Of a stretch of DNA of 64,000 bases, positions 33,968 through 43,387 are shown in pieces. The stretch comes from Betaproteobacteria bacterium Ga0077526 (GTDB lineage Bacteria > Pseudomonadota > Gammaproteobacteria > Burkholderiales > Ga0077523): positions 186,001 through 250,000 of the forward strand of contig LNDV01000028.1 in the NCBI GenBank assembly GCA_001464765.1. The letters are read 5' to 3'. Every line of letters starts with the position of its first letter. The first letter of the stretch is position 1. Below the pieces are notes generated by a model, which saw only the letters and a program-made list of their open reading frames with translations, was not told the DNA's origin and ran no database searches. Both the position numbers and the translations under genes were made by a program.

Positions 33968-35161
33968 TCAGCGTGAGCGGGCATAGAGCTGGGCAGCATG
34001 CTGCATGAGCAGCCGCGCCTGCGCGAGCTTCGATGCGCGGGGGAGTACGTGCCGGCCATCGTCGTCGAACAGGACGAGTTCGTTGGTGTCCGCCCCGATC
34101 GCGTCCTGGGCCAGGTTCGCGGCCAGCAGAGGCAGATGCTTGCGCTTGCGCTTGGCCTCCGCGTACTCGTCGAGCTTCTCGCTCTCCGCGGCAAACCCCA
34201 CGCAGAAGGGCGGGTTCGCCCGACTCGCGACGTTCGCCAAGATGTCCGCCGTCGGCGCCAGTTCGAGCCCGAGAATTCGGGCGTCCTTCTTGATCTTCTG
34301 GTCCTGCGGATTGAGGGGGGCATAGTCCGCCACGGCGGCCACGCTCACGAACATGTGGCAATCGCCGAGAGCCCGTTCGACCGCTTCGAGCATTTCCTGG
34401 GCACTCGTCACGCGGATCAGGCGAACGCCACCCGGCGGGGTGAGCATCGTGGGACCGCTGATGAGCGCGACGCGCGCTCCTGCATCGCGTGCCGCTCGCG
34501 CTACCGCATAGCCCATCCGACCGGAACTGAGATTCGTGATGCCGCGCACCGCGTCGATCCGCTCAAATGTCGGACCGGCCGTGACGACGACGTTCAGACG
34601 GTCGAGTACCTTGGGTTCGAACCAGCCGAGGATCTGATCACACAGCGCTTCGGGCTCGGTCATGCGTCCCATGCCGGTTTCGCCGCAGGCCTGCGAGCCA
34701 CTGTCCGGACCGAGGACCAGCACCCCGTCTTCGCGGAGCATGGCGATGTTGCGCTGGGTGGCGGGGTGCTGCCACATCTGACGGTTCATCGCCGGTGCCA
34801 CGATAAGCGGGCACTCGCGAGCAAGGCACAACGTCGACAGAAGGTCGTCGGCCGAACCGTGGGCGAGTTTGGCGAGGAAGTCCGCGCTCGCCGGTGCCAC
34901 CACGATGACCCCGGCGCCGCGCGAAAGCTCGATGTGGGACATGCCATTGTCGATGCGCGAATCCCACATGTCGGTGTAGACGGGGTGACCGGAGAGCGCT
35001 TGCATCGTGTGCGGTGTCACGAAACGGGTGGCCGCCTCCGTCATGACGACGCGCACTTCGGCGTCTTCCAGCACCAGGCCGCGGACCAGTTCCGCCGCCT
35101 TGTAGGCGGCGATGCCGCCGGTCATTCCGAGAAGGACGCTTCGCCGTCGGGATTCGGTCAT
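33968..35161 (-). CDS. coaBC: Bifunctional phosphopantothenoylcysteine decarboxylase/synthase
   Basis: 397 residues from ATG 35161 (MTESRRRSVLLGMTGGIAAYK); AGGA lies 9 bases upstream. The N-terminal CoaC flavoprotein decarboxylase domain (about 1-185) has GMTGGIAAYK, the PAMNRQMW motif and ACGETGMGRM with the active Cys. The C-terminal CoaB ligase (about 190-395) has TAGPTFERIDAVRGITNLSSGRMG (split here as TAGPT, RIDAVR and NLSSGRMG), AAVADYAP and the KIKK strip. It converts 4'-phosphopantothenate and cysteine to 4'-phosphopantetheine in CoA synthesis. Together with panC in this window it covers part of the pantothenate-CoA route. Confidence 0.97.
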   Translation of the reverse strand: MTESRRRSVLLGMTGGIAAYKAAELVRGLVLEDAEVRVVMTEAATRFVTPHTMQALSGHPVYTDMWDSRIDNGMSHIELSRGAGVIVVAPASADFLAKLAHGSADDLLSTLCLARECPLIVAPAMNRQMWQHPATQRNIAMLREDGVLVLGPDSGSQACGETGMGRMTEPEALCDQILGWFEPKVLDRLNVVVTAGPTFERIDAVRGITNLSSGRMGYAVARAARDAGARVALISGPTMLTPPGGVRLIRVTSAQEMLEAVERALGDCHMFVSVAAVADYAPLNPQDQKIKKDARILGLELAPTADILANVASRANPPFCVGFAAESEKLDEYAEAKRKRKHLPLLAANLAQDAIGADTNELVLFDDDGRHVLPRASKLAQARLLMQHAAQLYARSR

Positions 35162-35355
35162 GGTGCAGGTCCTGATTGAGGAGGCGCGAGTGTAAACCAG
35201 CCCGGGGAGGGCTGAGCACCGGGGCGAGCGTCGCGAGGTGACACTGCCGAGATCGCCGCAGGATGCCGCCATCGGCGGTCCCGTCCCTGTCGTGCGCCAC
35301 GGCGAGAATGCCGTCAGTCGAACACAGGGATGCCACCCACGGTGGCACAGCGAAC

Positions 35356-36030
35356 ATGACGATCAGGGATTGGCCGGCCGCTGACCGGCCTCGCGAGAAG
35401 CTGCTGTCGTCGGGAGGGAGCGGTCTCTCCGACTCGGAATTGCTGGCTGTGCTGCTCGGTACCGGGACGGCAGGCAAAAGTGCGGTGGAACTGGCGCGGG
35501 AACTGATCGGCGGTTTCGGCGGGCTGTCCCCGCTGATGCTCGCCTGTCGAGTCGGGGCGACGCCGGCCAAGGGGCTTGGCCCTGCCCGTCGGGCCCGGCT
35601 GCTGGCAGCCATGGAGCTGGCGAGGCGTTCGCTTCTGGAGGGGCTCCGCGAGGCCGATGCGCTCAGTTCGCCTGCTGATGTGAAGGCATTCCTGCGTCTG
35701 TCGCTGCAGGGCCGGGACCGGGAGTGCTTCGTCGTACTGTTTCTCGACGCCCAGCACCGTGTCATCGTCCAGGAGGAACTCTTCGCGGGGACGCTTACCC
35801 AGACCCCGGTGTATCCGCGCGAGATCGCCAGGCGGGCTCTGGAGCACAACGCGGCTGCCGTGATCCTCGCCCACAATCACCCTTCGGGCGTTGCCGAGCC
35901 CAGCCGCGCGGACGAGCAATTGACCCAGACGGTCAGACAGACGCTCGCGACCGTGGACGTCAAGGTTCTGGACCATGTGGTGGTGGGTTCCGCGGGGGCC
36001 GTGTCCTTTGCCGAGAGGGGATTGCTGTGA
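35356..36030 (+). CDS. radC: RadC-family JAMM-fold DNA repair protein
   Basis: 224 residues from ATG 35356 (MTIRDWPAADRPREKLLSSG), the family start; no strong ribosome binding site. The N-terminal UPF0758 helix-hairpin part (about 1-100) has GLSDSELLAVLLGTGT. The C-terminal MPN/JAMM domain has ENxxE-like QEELFAGTL and the zinc motif HNHPSG followed by D (AHNHPSGVAEPSRADEQL). RadC-like proteins are widespread; the enzymatic role is uncertain despite the DNA repair name. The gene is divergent from coaBC and precedes rpmB as in other proteobacteria. Confidence 0.95.
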   Translation: MTIRDWPAADRPREKLLSSGGSGLSDSELLAVLLGTGTAGKSAVELARELIGGFGGLSPLMLACRVGATPAKGLGPARRARLLAAMELARRSLLEGLREADALSSPADVKAFLRLSLQGRDRECFVVLFLDAQHRVIVQEELFAGTLTQTPVYPREIARRALEHNAAAVILAHNHPSGVAEPSRADEQLTQTVRQTLATVDVKVLDHVVVGSAGAVSFAERGLL

Positions 36031-36115
36031 GGAAACCAGGACGCCTGGCCGCCACCGAAGCGATTGATTCCGTTCTTGAACTCAAGCCTCGTTACGGTTC
36101 CGTCGCAGCGAGGGA

Positions 36116-36144
36116 TTGAGCAAAACGGGCACCCATGCTATAAA
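36116..36144 (+). promoter_or_regulatory. Sigma-70 promoter of rpmB-rpmG
   Basis: TTGAGC, a 17-base spacer and TATAAA, 33 bases before the rpmB ATG. Good match for a strong housekeeping promoter. Confidence 0.65.
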
Positions 36145-36177
36145 GCCCGCTTTTCCAATTGAGCCTGGAGTCTAACC

Positions 36178-36414
36178 ATGGCACGTGTGTGTCAAGTCAC
36201 CGGCAAGAAACCCATGGTGGGCAACCACGTTTCCCATGCCAACAACAAGACCAAGCGTCGGTTTCTGCCCAATCTGCAATACCGGCGTTTCTGGGTCGAG
36301 AGCGAAAACCGCTGGGTCCGGCTTCGCCTGACGCAGGCTGGCCTTCGTACCATCGACAAGCGCGGCATCGACGTCGTCCTCGCGGAACTCCGCGCGGCCG
36401 GCGAGAAGATCTGA
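36178..36414 (+). CDS. rpmB: 50S ribosomal protein L28
   Basis: 78 residues, usual length. Typical sequence [20 protein letters not shown], then [20 protein letters not shown] and the C-terminal [20 protein letters not shown]. It is a structural protein of the large ribosomal subunit near the E site. It is co-transcribed with rpmG, which starts 22 bases later. Confidence 0.98.
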   Translation: MARVCQVTGKKPMVGNHVSHANNKTKRRFLPNLQYRRFWVESENRWVRLRLTQAGLRTIDKRGIDVVLAELRAAGEKI

Positions 36415-36436
36415 GCCTTACCCGAGAGCCACAATC

Positions 36437-36592
36437 ATGCGCGACAAGATCAAGCTCGAATCCACCGCTGGAACCGGTCATTTCTACACGACCACGAAAA
36501 ACAAGCGAACGATGCCCGAGAAGATGGAGATCAAGAAGTTCGATCCCGTCGCCCGCAAGCACGTGACCTACAAGGAAACGAAGCTGAAGTGA
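36437..36592 (+). CDS. rpmG: 50S ribosomal protein L33
   Basis: 51 residues: [20 protein letters not shown], then [17 protein letters not shown] and [11 protein letters not shown]. This is the Cys-free (zinc-independent) form of L33 usual in proteobacteria. Short for gene finders but unmistakable by sequence and position after rpmB. A bidirectional terminator follows. Confidence 0.98.
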   Translation: MRDKIKLESTAGTGHFYTTTKNKRTMPEKMEIKKFDPVARKHVTYKETKLK

Positions 36593-36653
36593 CGGGCTGA
36601 GAGGCTTCCTCCCCGAGGCAGCTTCGCAACGCCAGTATCTTCAGCCGCAAACA

Positions 36654-36683
36654 AAAAAAGCCCGCTTTTGCGGGCTTTTTTGT
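36654..36683. terminator. Bidirectional rho-independent terminator between rpmG and the desaturase
   Basis: A GCCCGC-TTTT-GCGGGC stem flanked by seven A on the left and seven T on the right, so it can end transcripts from both convergent genes. Confidence 0.93.
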
Positions 36684-36718
36684 TTGGTCGACCGGGCGGT
36701 GCGCCCGGTTCGTTCCGA

Positions 36719-37888
36719 TCAGGCGTAACAGCGCAGGGTCTTGGAGAATTCGCTCAACGCCGCAATGCCGCTGGCCTCAGCGCGATGACACCAGTCCTCG
36801 AGCTGCTTCACGAGCTGTTCCTTCGATGCCGTGGAGCGGGCCCAGATCTCGGCGAGTTCCAGGCGCATGCTGTGCACTGTGCTCAGAACCTTGCTGCGGG
36901 AGAGCATCGCTTCGAGCTGTTGCTTCTCGGAGAGCGTGAGCTGGTCCGGATCGAGCCGCATCAGCCTGCCGAGTTCAGAGCGGTCCGACGTTGCCACGCC
37001 ATGGGAGCGAAGGCGCAGAACTTCCTCGGCGCAGGTTGAACGCACGGACCGGCCGAAACGGGCGAGCACGTCGTAGCGATGGGTCACGATGGCCTGCAAG
37101 GTCCCCAGATCGATCCGCATCTTGCTCATGTCGAGCCGGACAGTCGGCGCGAGCTTCTTCACGTGAGCAAGACCCAGAATCTCCATGATGCGGATGTAGA
37201 GCCAGCCGATGTCGAATTCGTACCACTTGTTCGACAGCCGGGCCGACGTTGCGTACGCATGGTGATTGTTATGGAGTTCCTCGCCGCCGATCAGGATGCC
37301 CCAGGGGACGATGTTCCGGCTCGCGTCTTCCGACTCGAAATTGCGGTAACCCCAGTAGTGTCCGATCCCGTTGATCACGCCCGCGGCAAAGATCGGGATC
37401 CAGGCCATCTGAACGGCCCAGATGGTGAGGCCGATGGGTCCGAACAGAACGAGGTTGAGGATCATCATGATGCCGATACCCCACTGCGAGCGCTTGGTGT
37501 ACACATGGCGCTCGATCCAGTCGTCGGGCGTGCCGTGTCCGTAGCGCTCCATGGTCTCGGCGTTCCGGCCTTCGGCCCGGTACAACTCGGCACCTTCCCA
37601 CATCACCTTGTCGATGCCGCGGGTCTGCGGGCTGTGGGGATCTTCCGGCGTTTCGCACTTGGCGTGGTGCTTACGGTGGATGGACGCCCATTCCTTGGTG
37701 ACCATGCCTGTCGTGAGCCAGAGCCAGAAGCGGAAGAAGTGGCTGGGGATCGGGTGGAGGTCCAACGCCCGGTGTGCCTGGTGCCGGTGGAGAAAGATCG
37801 TCACACCGGCAATCGTGACGTGGGTAAGCGCGAGGGCAACCAGCACATAGCCCCACCAGGGAAGATCGACCAGACCGTTGAAACTCAT
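36719..37888 (-). CDS. Acyl-CoA/fatty acid delta-9 desaturase (membrane di-iron)
   Basis: 389 residues. The three histidine boxes of membrane-bound desaturases are present: HRHQAHR (34-40), HRKHH (71-75) and HNNHH (206-210), plus His177 in GIGHYWGYRN. Hydrophobic stretches about 10-34, 52-64 and 138-175 give the membrane helices. It introduces a cis-9 double bond into acyl-CoA or acyl-lipid chains using oxygen and a ferredoxin/cytochrome donor, adjusting membrane fluidity. The C-terminal 120 residues after the catalytic core are helical and soluble-looking (DPDQLTLSEKQQLEAML), longer than in minimal desaturases but found in the betaproteobacterial group. Confidence 0.95.
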   Translation of the reverse strand: MSFNGLVDLPWWGYVLVALALTHVTIAGVTIFLHRHQAHRALDLHPIPSHFFRFWLWLTTGMVTKEWASIHRKHHAKCETPEDPHSPQTRGIDKVMWEGAELYRAEGRNAETMERYGHGTPDDWIERHVYTKRSQWGIGIMMILNLVLFGPIGLTIWAVQMAWIPIFAAGVINGIGHYWGYRNFESEDASRNIVPWGILIGGEELHNNHHAYATSARLSNKWYEFDIGWLYIRIMEILGLAHVKKLAPTVRLDMSKMRIDLGTLQAIVTHRYDVLARFGRSVRSTCAEEVLRLRSHGVATSDRSELGRLMRLDPDQLTLSEKQQLEAMLSRSKVLSTVHSMRLELAEIWARSTASKEQLVKQLEDWCHRAEASGIAALSEFSKTLRCYA

Positions 37889-38160
37889 TAAACCCCCTCA
37901 ATCGGGCCGGCGCCGCGAAAGGACTTCCGCAGGCTGCCGGCGCTGGAACAAACCACAAGGACCTGCACAAAGACTGCCGGCCCGCCGGAACCGGGAACGT
38001 CTCGCGCGCCGAATGTGCGAAACACTGCCTGGCCGATCGGTGCCGGCTAACGCCGCCGCGCCCACAGCAGACGCAAAACTGCGCTAGATGACTGAACAAC
38101 CACGGATTGTAACGGAACGAGACTACTGCGCCATGCTATCCGCTCATCACTTTAACGGGA

Positions 38161-39546
38161 TCACCGAGGTTTTTCTTGACCTGGATCACGCAGATGTAAG
38201 TGGCCGGCGTCCGTTTCAGGCAGAAGATGGGTCGACGCTCGCATACGCAATTCGCGCTGGGGGAACGGGATTTCGATCCCATGCTTCCGAAATGCTTCCA
38301 GAATCTGCAGATTCAAGTCCGACCGGAGATTGCCCCTGCCCGATTCCGGGTCGTCGATCCAGGTGAAGAACTCGATATCCACGCCACTTTCCCCCAGACC
38401 CTTCACAAGCGCGATGGGGGGCGGCGTGTCGACGACCCGGGGATGGGCCTTCGCGATCTCGACAATGATCTCGAGCGCGCGCCGCACGTCGGCGTCGTAG
38501 GCGACCTGGACCGCGCCGTCGACCCTCACGCGGCGGTCCGAGTACGAGTGGTTCACGACCGTGGAGGTAATTACGGTCTCGTTGGGGATGATGTTCTCGG
38601 TCCCGTCGAGAGACTGGACGACCACGTAGCGCGCCGTGAGCCGGGTCACCTCGCCGTAGCGGTTGTCGATGGTGACGAGATCGCCCAGTTTCACGGACCG
38701 GTCGAGAAGGATGGCGAACCCGCTCACGTAGTTCGCCGCGATCTTCTGCAACCCGAACCCGAGCCCGACGCCCAGGGCACCGCCGAACACTGACAGCACC
38801 GTGATGTCGATGCCCACCAGCGACAAGGCGATCAGCAGTCCGAGGAGGATGAACACTGCCTTGACGAGCTTGGACAGCACGACGCGGACGTTGCCGTCCA
38901 CGCTCTGAACCACCATGAGCCGCTGCTCTGCGAGACGGCCCAGCCACACCGTGGCGACAAGCGTCACGAGTACCAGCAGCGTGCCTTCGATGAGATTCAG
39001 CGCGGAGATGTCGACCTTGCCGACGGTCATTCGGATGGTGTCGAGCCATTCGCGCAGTCGGGGAAGGATGCCGGTGATGTGCAGTACGACGCCGGTCCAC
39101 ATCGTCCATGCGATCGCCTTTTCCGACCGACTGACCCAGCCGCCCCGCGGAAACGCATGACGCAGGACATAGACGGCGATGCGGATCACGACGAGGGAGG
39201 AGAGCAGGGGGACCGCCACATCGAGAAGCGGCACCGGCACGTAGCGCTCGAGGATGGCGCGACCGGCCTGGAGGAGCGCCCAGAAGCCCACGGGAAACAA
39301 GATGCGATGCAATCCGCCTGCGCCGAATCGCAGGGCATCGTCTCCGGCGATCTCCTCCCGGGATGCCCCGAGGCGCCCGCGCAGCGCTTTCGCGAGGATC
39401 CAGGCAATCGCACCGGCAGCGAACAGGACCGACACCTGGAGGAGGATCGTGGTCGTCTCGACCTCTTCCATCAGCCGCGCGAGAAGATTGAGCGCCTGCG
39501 CCTCTGCAGGTGTTTCCACGACGATGGTGCCCGGCGTCACGATCAC
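38161..39546 (-). CDS. MscS-family mechanosensitive ion channel
   Basis: 461 residues from GTG 39546. Its start overlaps the rsmB stop in GTGA and GGAGAAG lies about 8 bases upstream; the frame is open further 5' but only as antisense-like low-quality sequence. At least five membrane helices lie about 30-280. The MscS core has the pore helix FGGALGVGLGFGLQKIAANYVSGF (Ala/Gly-rich TM3), then the beta domain ILLDRSVKLGDLVTI, TARYVVVQSLDGTENIIPN and ESGVDIEFF. It opens on membrane tension to release solutes during hypo-osmotic shock. Its length matches the larger multi-TM MscS subclass. Translational coupling to rsmB is unusual functionally but simply reflects compact packing. Confidence 0.93.
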   Translation of the reverse strand: MIVTPGTIVVETPAEAQALNLLARLMEEVETTTILLQVSVLFAAGAIAWILAKALRGRLGASREEIAGDDALRFGAGGLHRILFPVGFWALLQAGRAILERYVPVPLLDVAVPLLSSLVVIRIAVYVLRHAFPRGGWVSRSEKAIAWTMWTGVVLHITGILPRLREWLDTIRMTVGKVDISALNLIEGTLLVLVTLVATVWLGRLAEQRLMVVQSVDGNVRVVLSKLVKAVFILLGLLIALSLVGIDITVLSVFGGALGVGLGFGLQKIAANYVSGFAILLDRSVKLGDLVTIDNRYGEVTRLTARYVVVQSLDGTENIIPNETVITSTVVNHSYSDRRVRVDGAVQVAYDADVRRALEIIVEIAKAHPRVVDTPPPIALVKGLGESGVDIEFFTWIDDPESGRGNLRSDLNLQILEAFRKHGIEIPFPQRELRMRASTHLLPETDAGHLHLRDPGQEKPR

Positions 39547-40805
39547 GCGGCGTTCTTCTCCAGCACGGCAGCGAAGAAGCCGTCCGTGCCGTGCAGATGG
39601 GGCAGGAGCGAGAGATAGGGACCGTCGCCGACGCCGGTGACGCCTTGACGCCCGAGGATCTCCGCTGCATCGCGAACCGTCCACCCCGGGTGGTCGGCGA
39701 GAAAGCGCTCCACGACACCTTCGTTCTCCTCGGGCAGCAGGCTGCAGGTGGCGTAGACCACGCGACCTCCGGCCTTGACGAGTCGACTGGCGGAATCGAG
39801 GATGGCGCCCTGCTTGGCCGTCAGCTCGTCGACTCCGGCCGCGGAGCCGCGCCATTTCAGATCCGGATTTCGCCGCAGCGTGCCGGTCCCGCTGCAGGGC
39901 GCATCGATGAGCACCGAGTCGATCTTCCCGGCGAGCCGCTTCACGCGGGCGTCGTTCTCGTGGGCGATACGCTCCGGGTGGACGTTCGAAAGCCCGGAGC
40001 GCTTCAGTCGCGGCTCGAAGTTGGCCAGACGCTTCTCGGAGGTGTCGAAGGCATAGAGACGTCCTTCCGATCGCATCGCTGCCCCGAGTGCGAGGGTCTT
40101 GCCGCCGGCGCCGGCGCAGAAGTCGACAACCATCTGTCCTCGCTTGGCCTCCATCAGCAGCGCGACCAGCTGACTGCCCTCGTCCTGCACCTCGACGAAC
40201 CCGCTGGTGACCAGTGCATGGCGTTCGAGCGACGCCTTGTCACGCAGGCGCACGCCCCAAGGCGAAAGCGTCGTGGCCACCGCTTCGATGCCACTTTCCC
40301 GAAGCTTGCCGAGCACGTCGTCCCGACGCGTGACGAACGTGTTGACCCTCAGATCGAGCGGGGCGGTATTCAGCATCGACTGTGCGATGCGCTCCGCCAG
40401 TTCCGGACCGTGGGCGGTGACGAGTCGCTCGTACAGCCAGTCCGGAAGCGAAAGCCTGATTGCCGGGGAATCCGTCGCGGGGCCCGTGCGCGCGAGGCCG
40501 TTCAGCCAATCGCCTTCGCCCGGCTTGAGAAGGGGCTCGAGAGATCGTGCACTGCGGCCGAGCACGAGCACCAGAGCCGCAAGAATCAGCGGACGGGGCT
40601 CGCGCGAGCCGACCACCGATTCGAGTCGGCGCAGATGCCGCAGCACCGCGAAGGAGGCATCCGCGACGAAGGCGCGGTCCCGCGAGCCGAGATTGGGGTT
40701 GGCGCGGAACCACGTACGAAGCGTGACATCGGCCGGTCGCTCGAACGTGAGTTGCGCGGCGAGGGCGTTCGCGGCCGAACCGATCTGTGCGCGGGTGATT
40801 TCCAT
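39543..40805 (-). CDS. rsmB: RsmB/NOP-family rRNA (cytosine-C5) methyltransferase
   Basis: 420 residues. An N-terminal helical (NusB-like/adapter) region about 1-130 precedes the SAM-dependent core: VDFCAGAGGKTLAL (motif I), YAFDTSEKRL, IDAPCSGTGTLRRNPDLKW with the Cys of motif IV, and YATCSLLPEENE with the catalytic Cys of motif VI. It methylates C5 of a cytosine in 16S rRNA (position 967 in E. coli RsmB). It shares TGATG with the DUF3108 gene upstream (1-base overlap), in the known betaproteobacterial order purM-purN-DUF3108-methyltransferase. Orthology to RsmB rather than RsmF is likely but not certain. Confidence 0.9.
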   Translation of the reverse strand: MEITRAQIGSAANALAAQLTFERPADVTLRTWFRANPNLGSRDRAFVADASFAVLRHLRRLESVVGSREPRPLILAALVLVLGRSARSLEPLLKPGEGDWLNGLARTGPATDSPAIRLSLPDWLYERLVTAHGPELAERIAQSMLNTAPLDLRVNTFVTRRDDVLGKLRESGIEAVATTLSPWGVRLRDKASLERHALVTSGFVEVQDEGSQLVALLMEAKRGQMVVDFCAGAGGKTLALGAAMRSEGRLYAFDTSEKRLANFEPRLKRSGLSNVHPERIAHENDARVKRLAGKIDSVLIDAPCSGTGTLRRNPDLKWRGSAAGVDELTAKQGAILDSASRLVKAGGRVVYATCSLLPEENEGVVERFLADHPGWTVRDAAEILGRQGVTGVGDGPYLSLLPHLHGTDGFFAAVLEKNAA

Positions 40806-41581
40806 CAGCGTCGCGTGAAATCGAGTCTGGTCACGTTGGAATCGAACGCCGTGCCGTCCTTCTCGACGATGCGGATGCGCACCGGCAGATTGTGATGCTG
40901 CAGCGACAGCCAGAATTCGAACCCGCGCTTGTCGTCGCCGGTCTGCACCTTCCGGTAGCGCAGCGTGTCGATCTTGCCGAGCTTCGTGTCGAGCTTCTCC
41001 TGCCCGACGAAGCGCACATCGTAGGAGGTAAGCCTGCGGCCGTCGGTGACGTGCACCCGGAACTGTCCGCTCCGCGGCGGCTGCACGAAGACGAACGCGT
41101 AGGGCAGGCTGGTCTGGTCGAGCGTCGCCGGCGGCAGGGCGACGACTTCGCGTTCGTCGCCTTCGCTCAGCGTCAGCTTTCCGGCGTCCCAGTCGAACGT
41201 GGCGTTCTTGGGCGACTTGCCGGTCCGTTCCTGCCGGAAGCTCGTGGGCCGGATGCCCTGGCCGGTGACTTCGCCGCGGCTTTCGCGCTTCTCTTCGATC
41301 CGCTTCACCGCGCGGACGATGCCGGAGGTGCGGGCCTCGCTCACGACGCGGTAGACGTCGCCGTCGTGCTCGAACACATCCTTGCCCTCGCCCACGGTGA
41401 AGCCCCGGGCCTCGACGCTGATGGTCATCTCGACCCGCATGGGTGCGGTTTCGATCTGCTCGAACCGCGGCGCGGTGATCGTCACGGGAGGAACCACGAC
41501 GCTGTCTTCACCGTCCTGGTCCGCAGCGTTCACGGCGATCGGAAGACTCAGGGCAAACACGGCAGCTATCAGTCGTTTCAT
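40805..41581 (-). CDS. DUF3108 periplasmic protein
   Basis: 258 residues with a Sec signal peptide (about 1-19, IAVNA). The body is a lipocalin-like all-beta DUF3108 domain: YRVVSEARTSGIVRAVKRI, EKRESRGEVTGQGIRPTSF, LDQTSLPYAFVF and the terminal TLRYRKV...FEFWLSLQHHNLPVRIRI. The function is unknown; in betaproteobacteria it nearly always lies beside purN/purM. It overlaps purN upstream by ATGA and rsmB downstream by TGATG, so purM-purN-DUF3108-rsmB-mscS form one tightly coupled operon. Confidence 0.88.
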   Translation of the reverse strand: MKRLIAAVFALSLPIAVNAADQDGEDSVVVPPVTITAPRFEQIETAPMRVEMTISVEARGFTVGEGKDVFEHDGDVYRVVSEARTSGIVRAVKRIEEKRESRGEVTGQGIRPTSFRQERTGKSPKNATFDWDAGKLTLSEGDEREVVALPPATLDQTSLPYAFVFVQPPRSGQFRVHVTDGRRLTSYDVRFVGQEKLDTKLGKIDTLRYRKVQTGDDKRGFEFWLSLQHHNLPVRIRIVEKDGTAFDSNVTRLDFTRR

Positions 41582-42207
41582 AGGGGGTCTGGCACTCGCA
41601 GGGCGTTATCGTTCACGCCTGCCTCAACGAGCGACACCCGAAGTCCGTTCACATGCAGGCGGCCATCCAGGAACCAGCGGATGGCAGCCGGGAGGATCCG
41701 ATGCTCCTGAAGGAGCACCCTCGCCGCCAGCGCATCCTCGGTGTCGTCATCGCGGACGGGCACCGCCGCCTGCGCGATCACCGGCCCGTGGTCGAGCGCT
41801 TCCGTGACGAAATGCACCGTGCAGCCGTGGATCTTGGCGCCGGCCTCGATCGCGCGACGATGCGTGTCGAGACCCGTGAAGGATGGCAGCAGGGAGGGGT
41901 GGATATTGATCATCCGCCCGGCAAACGCCCCCACGAACACGGCCGTGAGGACGCGCATGAAGCCGGCCAGCACGACGAGCGTGGGATTGTGGCGGTTCAC
42001 TGCTTCGACGAGTGCCCGGTCGAACGACTCCCGGTCAGGGTGGGACTTGTGGTCAACGACGGCTGTCGGGATCCCTCGGGAAGCGGCGAACGCCAGGCCC
42101 TTCGCTTCCGGCCGGTTGGAGATCACGGCGACAACCGGGATGCCGTTCTCCACCAGCGCTTGCATGTTGCTGCCACGGCCCGAGATCAGGACCACCACAC
42201 GACTCAT
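41578..42207 (-). CDS. purN: Phosphoribosylglycinamide formyltransferase 1
   Basis: 209 residues from ATG 42207 ([20 protein letters not shown]), which overlaps the purM stop in ATGA. Motifs: GRGSNMQAL substrate loop, the [11 protein letters not shown] segment, catalytic [10 protein letters not shown] (Asn and His), the GCTVHFV strand and LDHGPVIAQ with the catalytic Asp. It transfers formyl from 10-formyl-THF to GAR, the third step of purine synthesis, and is paired as usual with purM. Confidence 0.97.
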   Translation of the reverse strand: MSRVVVLISGRGSNMQALVENGIPVVAVISNRPEAKGLAFAASRGIPTAVVDHKSHPDRESFDRALVEAVNRHNPTLVVLAGFMRVLTAVFVGAFAGRMINIHPSLLPSFTGLDTHRRAIEAGAKIHGCTVHFVTEALDHGPVIAQAAVPVRDDDTEDALAARVLLQEHRILPAAIRWFLDGRLHVNGLRVSLVEAGVNDNALRVPDPL

Positions 42208-43256
42208 GGGACGAGCGTCTGCGGTTCGCCCGCCTTGCGATCCCGGATGGTGCCGGCGATCCAGGCGTTCTCGCCGTTCGCCCGCAGCGCCGCGACGGCA
42301 GCATCGGCGTGGGCCGACGCCACCACGAGAACCATGCCGATGCCGCAATTGAACACGCGGTGCATCTCGGCGTCTTCGACCCTGCCGTTTTCCTGGAGCC
42401 AGGCGAACACCGGAGGCAACGACCACGTTGCGCGGTCGAGCACCGCGCACGTGTTCCCCGGGAGCACGCGCGGGATGTTCTCCACGAGCCCGCCGCCGGT
42501 GATGTGCGCGATGCCCTTCACGGGCGTGTGTTCGAACAGTGCGCGTACCGGCTTCACATAGATGCGTGTCGGCGCCAGCAGCGCCCTGCCGAGTGTCGTG
42601 CCGCCGAAGGGCGAGGCGAGATCCGCGCCGCTCACCTCGACGATGCGACGGACGAGGGAATAGCCATTGCTGTGGGGGCCGCTCGAGGCGAGGGCGATGA
42701 CACGGTCGCCGGGACGGATGTCACGGCCGTTGATGATCGACGACTTCTCCACCACGCCCACCGCGAAGCCGGCGAGATCGTATTCGCCGTCGGGATACAT
42801 GCTCGGCATTTCCGCCGTTTCGCCGCCGATCAGCGCGCATCCGGCCTGGGTGCAACCGTCCGCGATGCCGCGGATCACGGCGGCGGCGGTGTCTACCTGG
42901 AGCCGTCCGCAGGCGAAGTAGTCCAGGAAGAACAGCGGTTCCGCGCCCTGGACCAGGATGTCGTTCACGCTCATCGCGACCAGGTCGATGCCGACGGTGT
43001 CGTGGATGTCCAGGTGGAAGGCGAGCTTCAGCTTGGTGCCGACCCCGTCCGTCCCGGATACCAGGACCGGCTCGCGATATCGTTTCGGGACTTCGAACAG
43101 CGCACCGAAGCCCCCGATGCCGGCGAGCACGCCTTCCCGCATCGTGGCGCGGGCCAGCGGCTTGATGCGCTCGACGAGCGCGTCCCCGGCGTCGATGTCG
43201 ACTCCGGCGTCGCGATAGGTGAGGGGCGTGGAGGAAGCGGGAGGGTGGCTGCTCAT
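42204..43256 (-). CDS. purM: Phosphoribosylformylglycinamidine cyclo-ligase (AIR synthetase)
   Basis: 350 residues, family length. Motifs: [19 protein letters not shown] start, [42 protein letters not shown] (recognised in parts [10 protein letters not shown] and FFLDYFA), [29 protein letters not shown] and [14 protein letters not shown]. It closes the imidazole ring of AIR using ATP. It is the first gene of the minus-strand operon and is divergent from hda with 131 bases between. Confidence 0.98.
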   Translation of the reverse strand: MSSHPPASSTPLTYRDAGVDIDAGDALVERIKPLARATMREGVLAGIGGFGALFEVPKRYREPVLVSGTDGVGTKLKLAFHLDIHDTVGIDLVAMSVNDILVQGAEPLFFLDYFACGRLQVDTAAAVIRGIADGCTQAGCALIGGETAEMPSMYPDGEYDLAGFAVGVVEKSSIINGRDIRPGDRVIALASSGPHSNGYSLVRRIVEVSGADLASPFGGTTLGRALLAPTRIYVKPVRALFEHTPVKGIAHITGGGLVENIPRVLPGNTCAVLDRATWSLPPVFAWLQENGRVEDAEMHRVFNCGIGMVLVVASAHADAAVAALRANGENAWIAGTIRDRKAGEPQTLVP

Positions 43257-43387
43257 CGTGTCGGGGTTCGGCGTGCGGGACTGCGGATTCTACCGGACGG
43301 GCGGTCCTTGCCTAAGCCATGCCGCTGGCAAGACGCGTAGCGGGCGCCGGGAGCGCTCCACGCAGCCGTTTCGGCGATAATCCGGGC

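Noticed and set aside
38088..38366. Plus-strand 92-codon frame across the desaturase-mscS gap
   Set aside because: Half of it is antisense to the MscS C-terminus and it has no ribosome binding site or recognisable motif.
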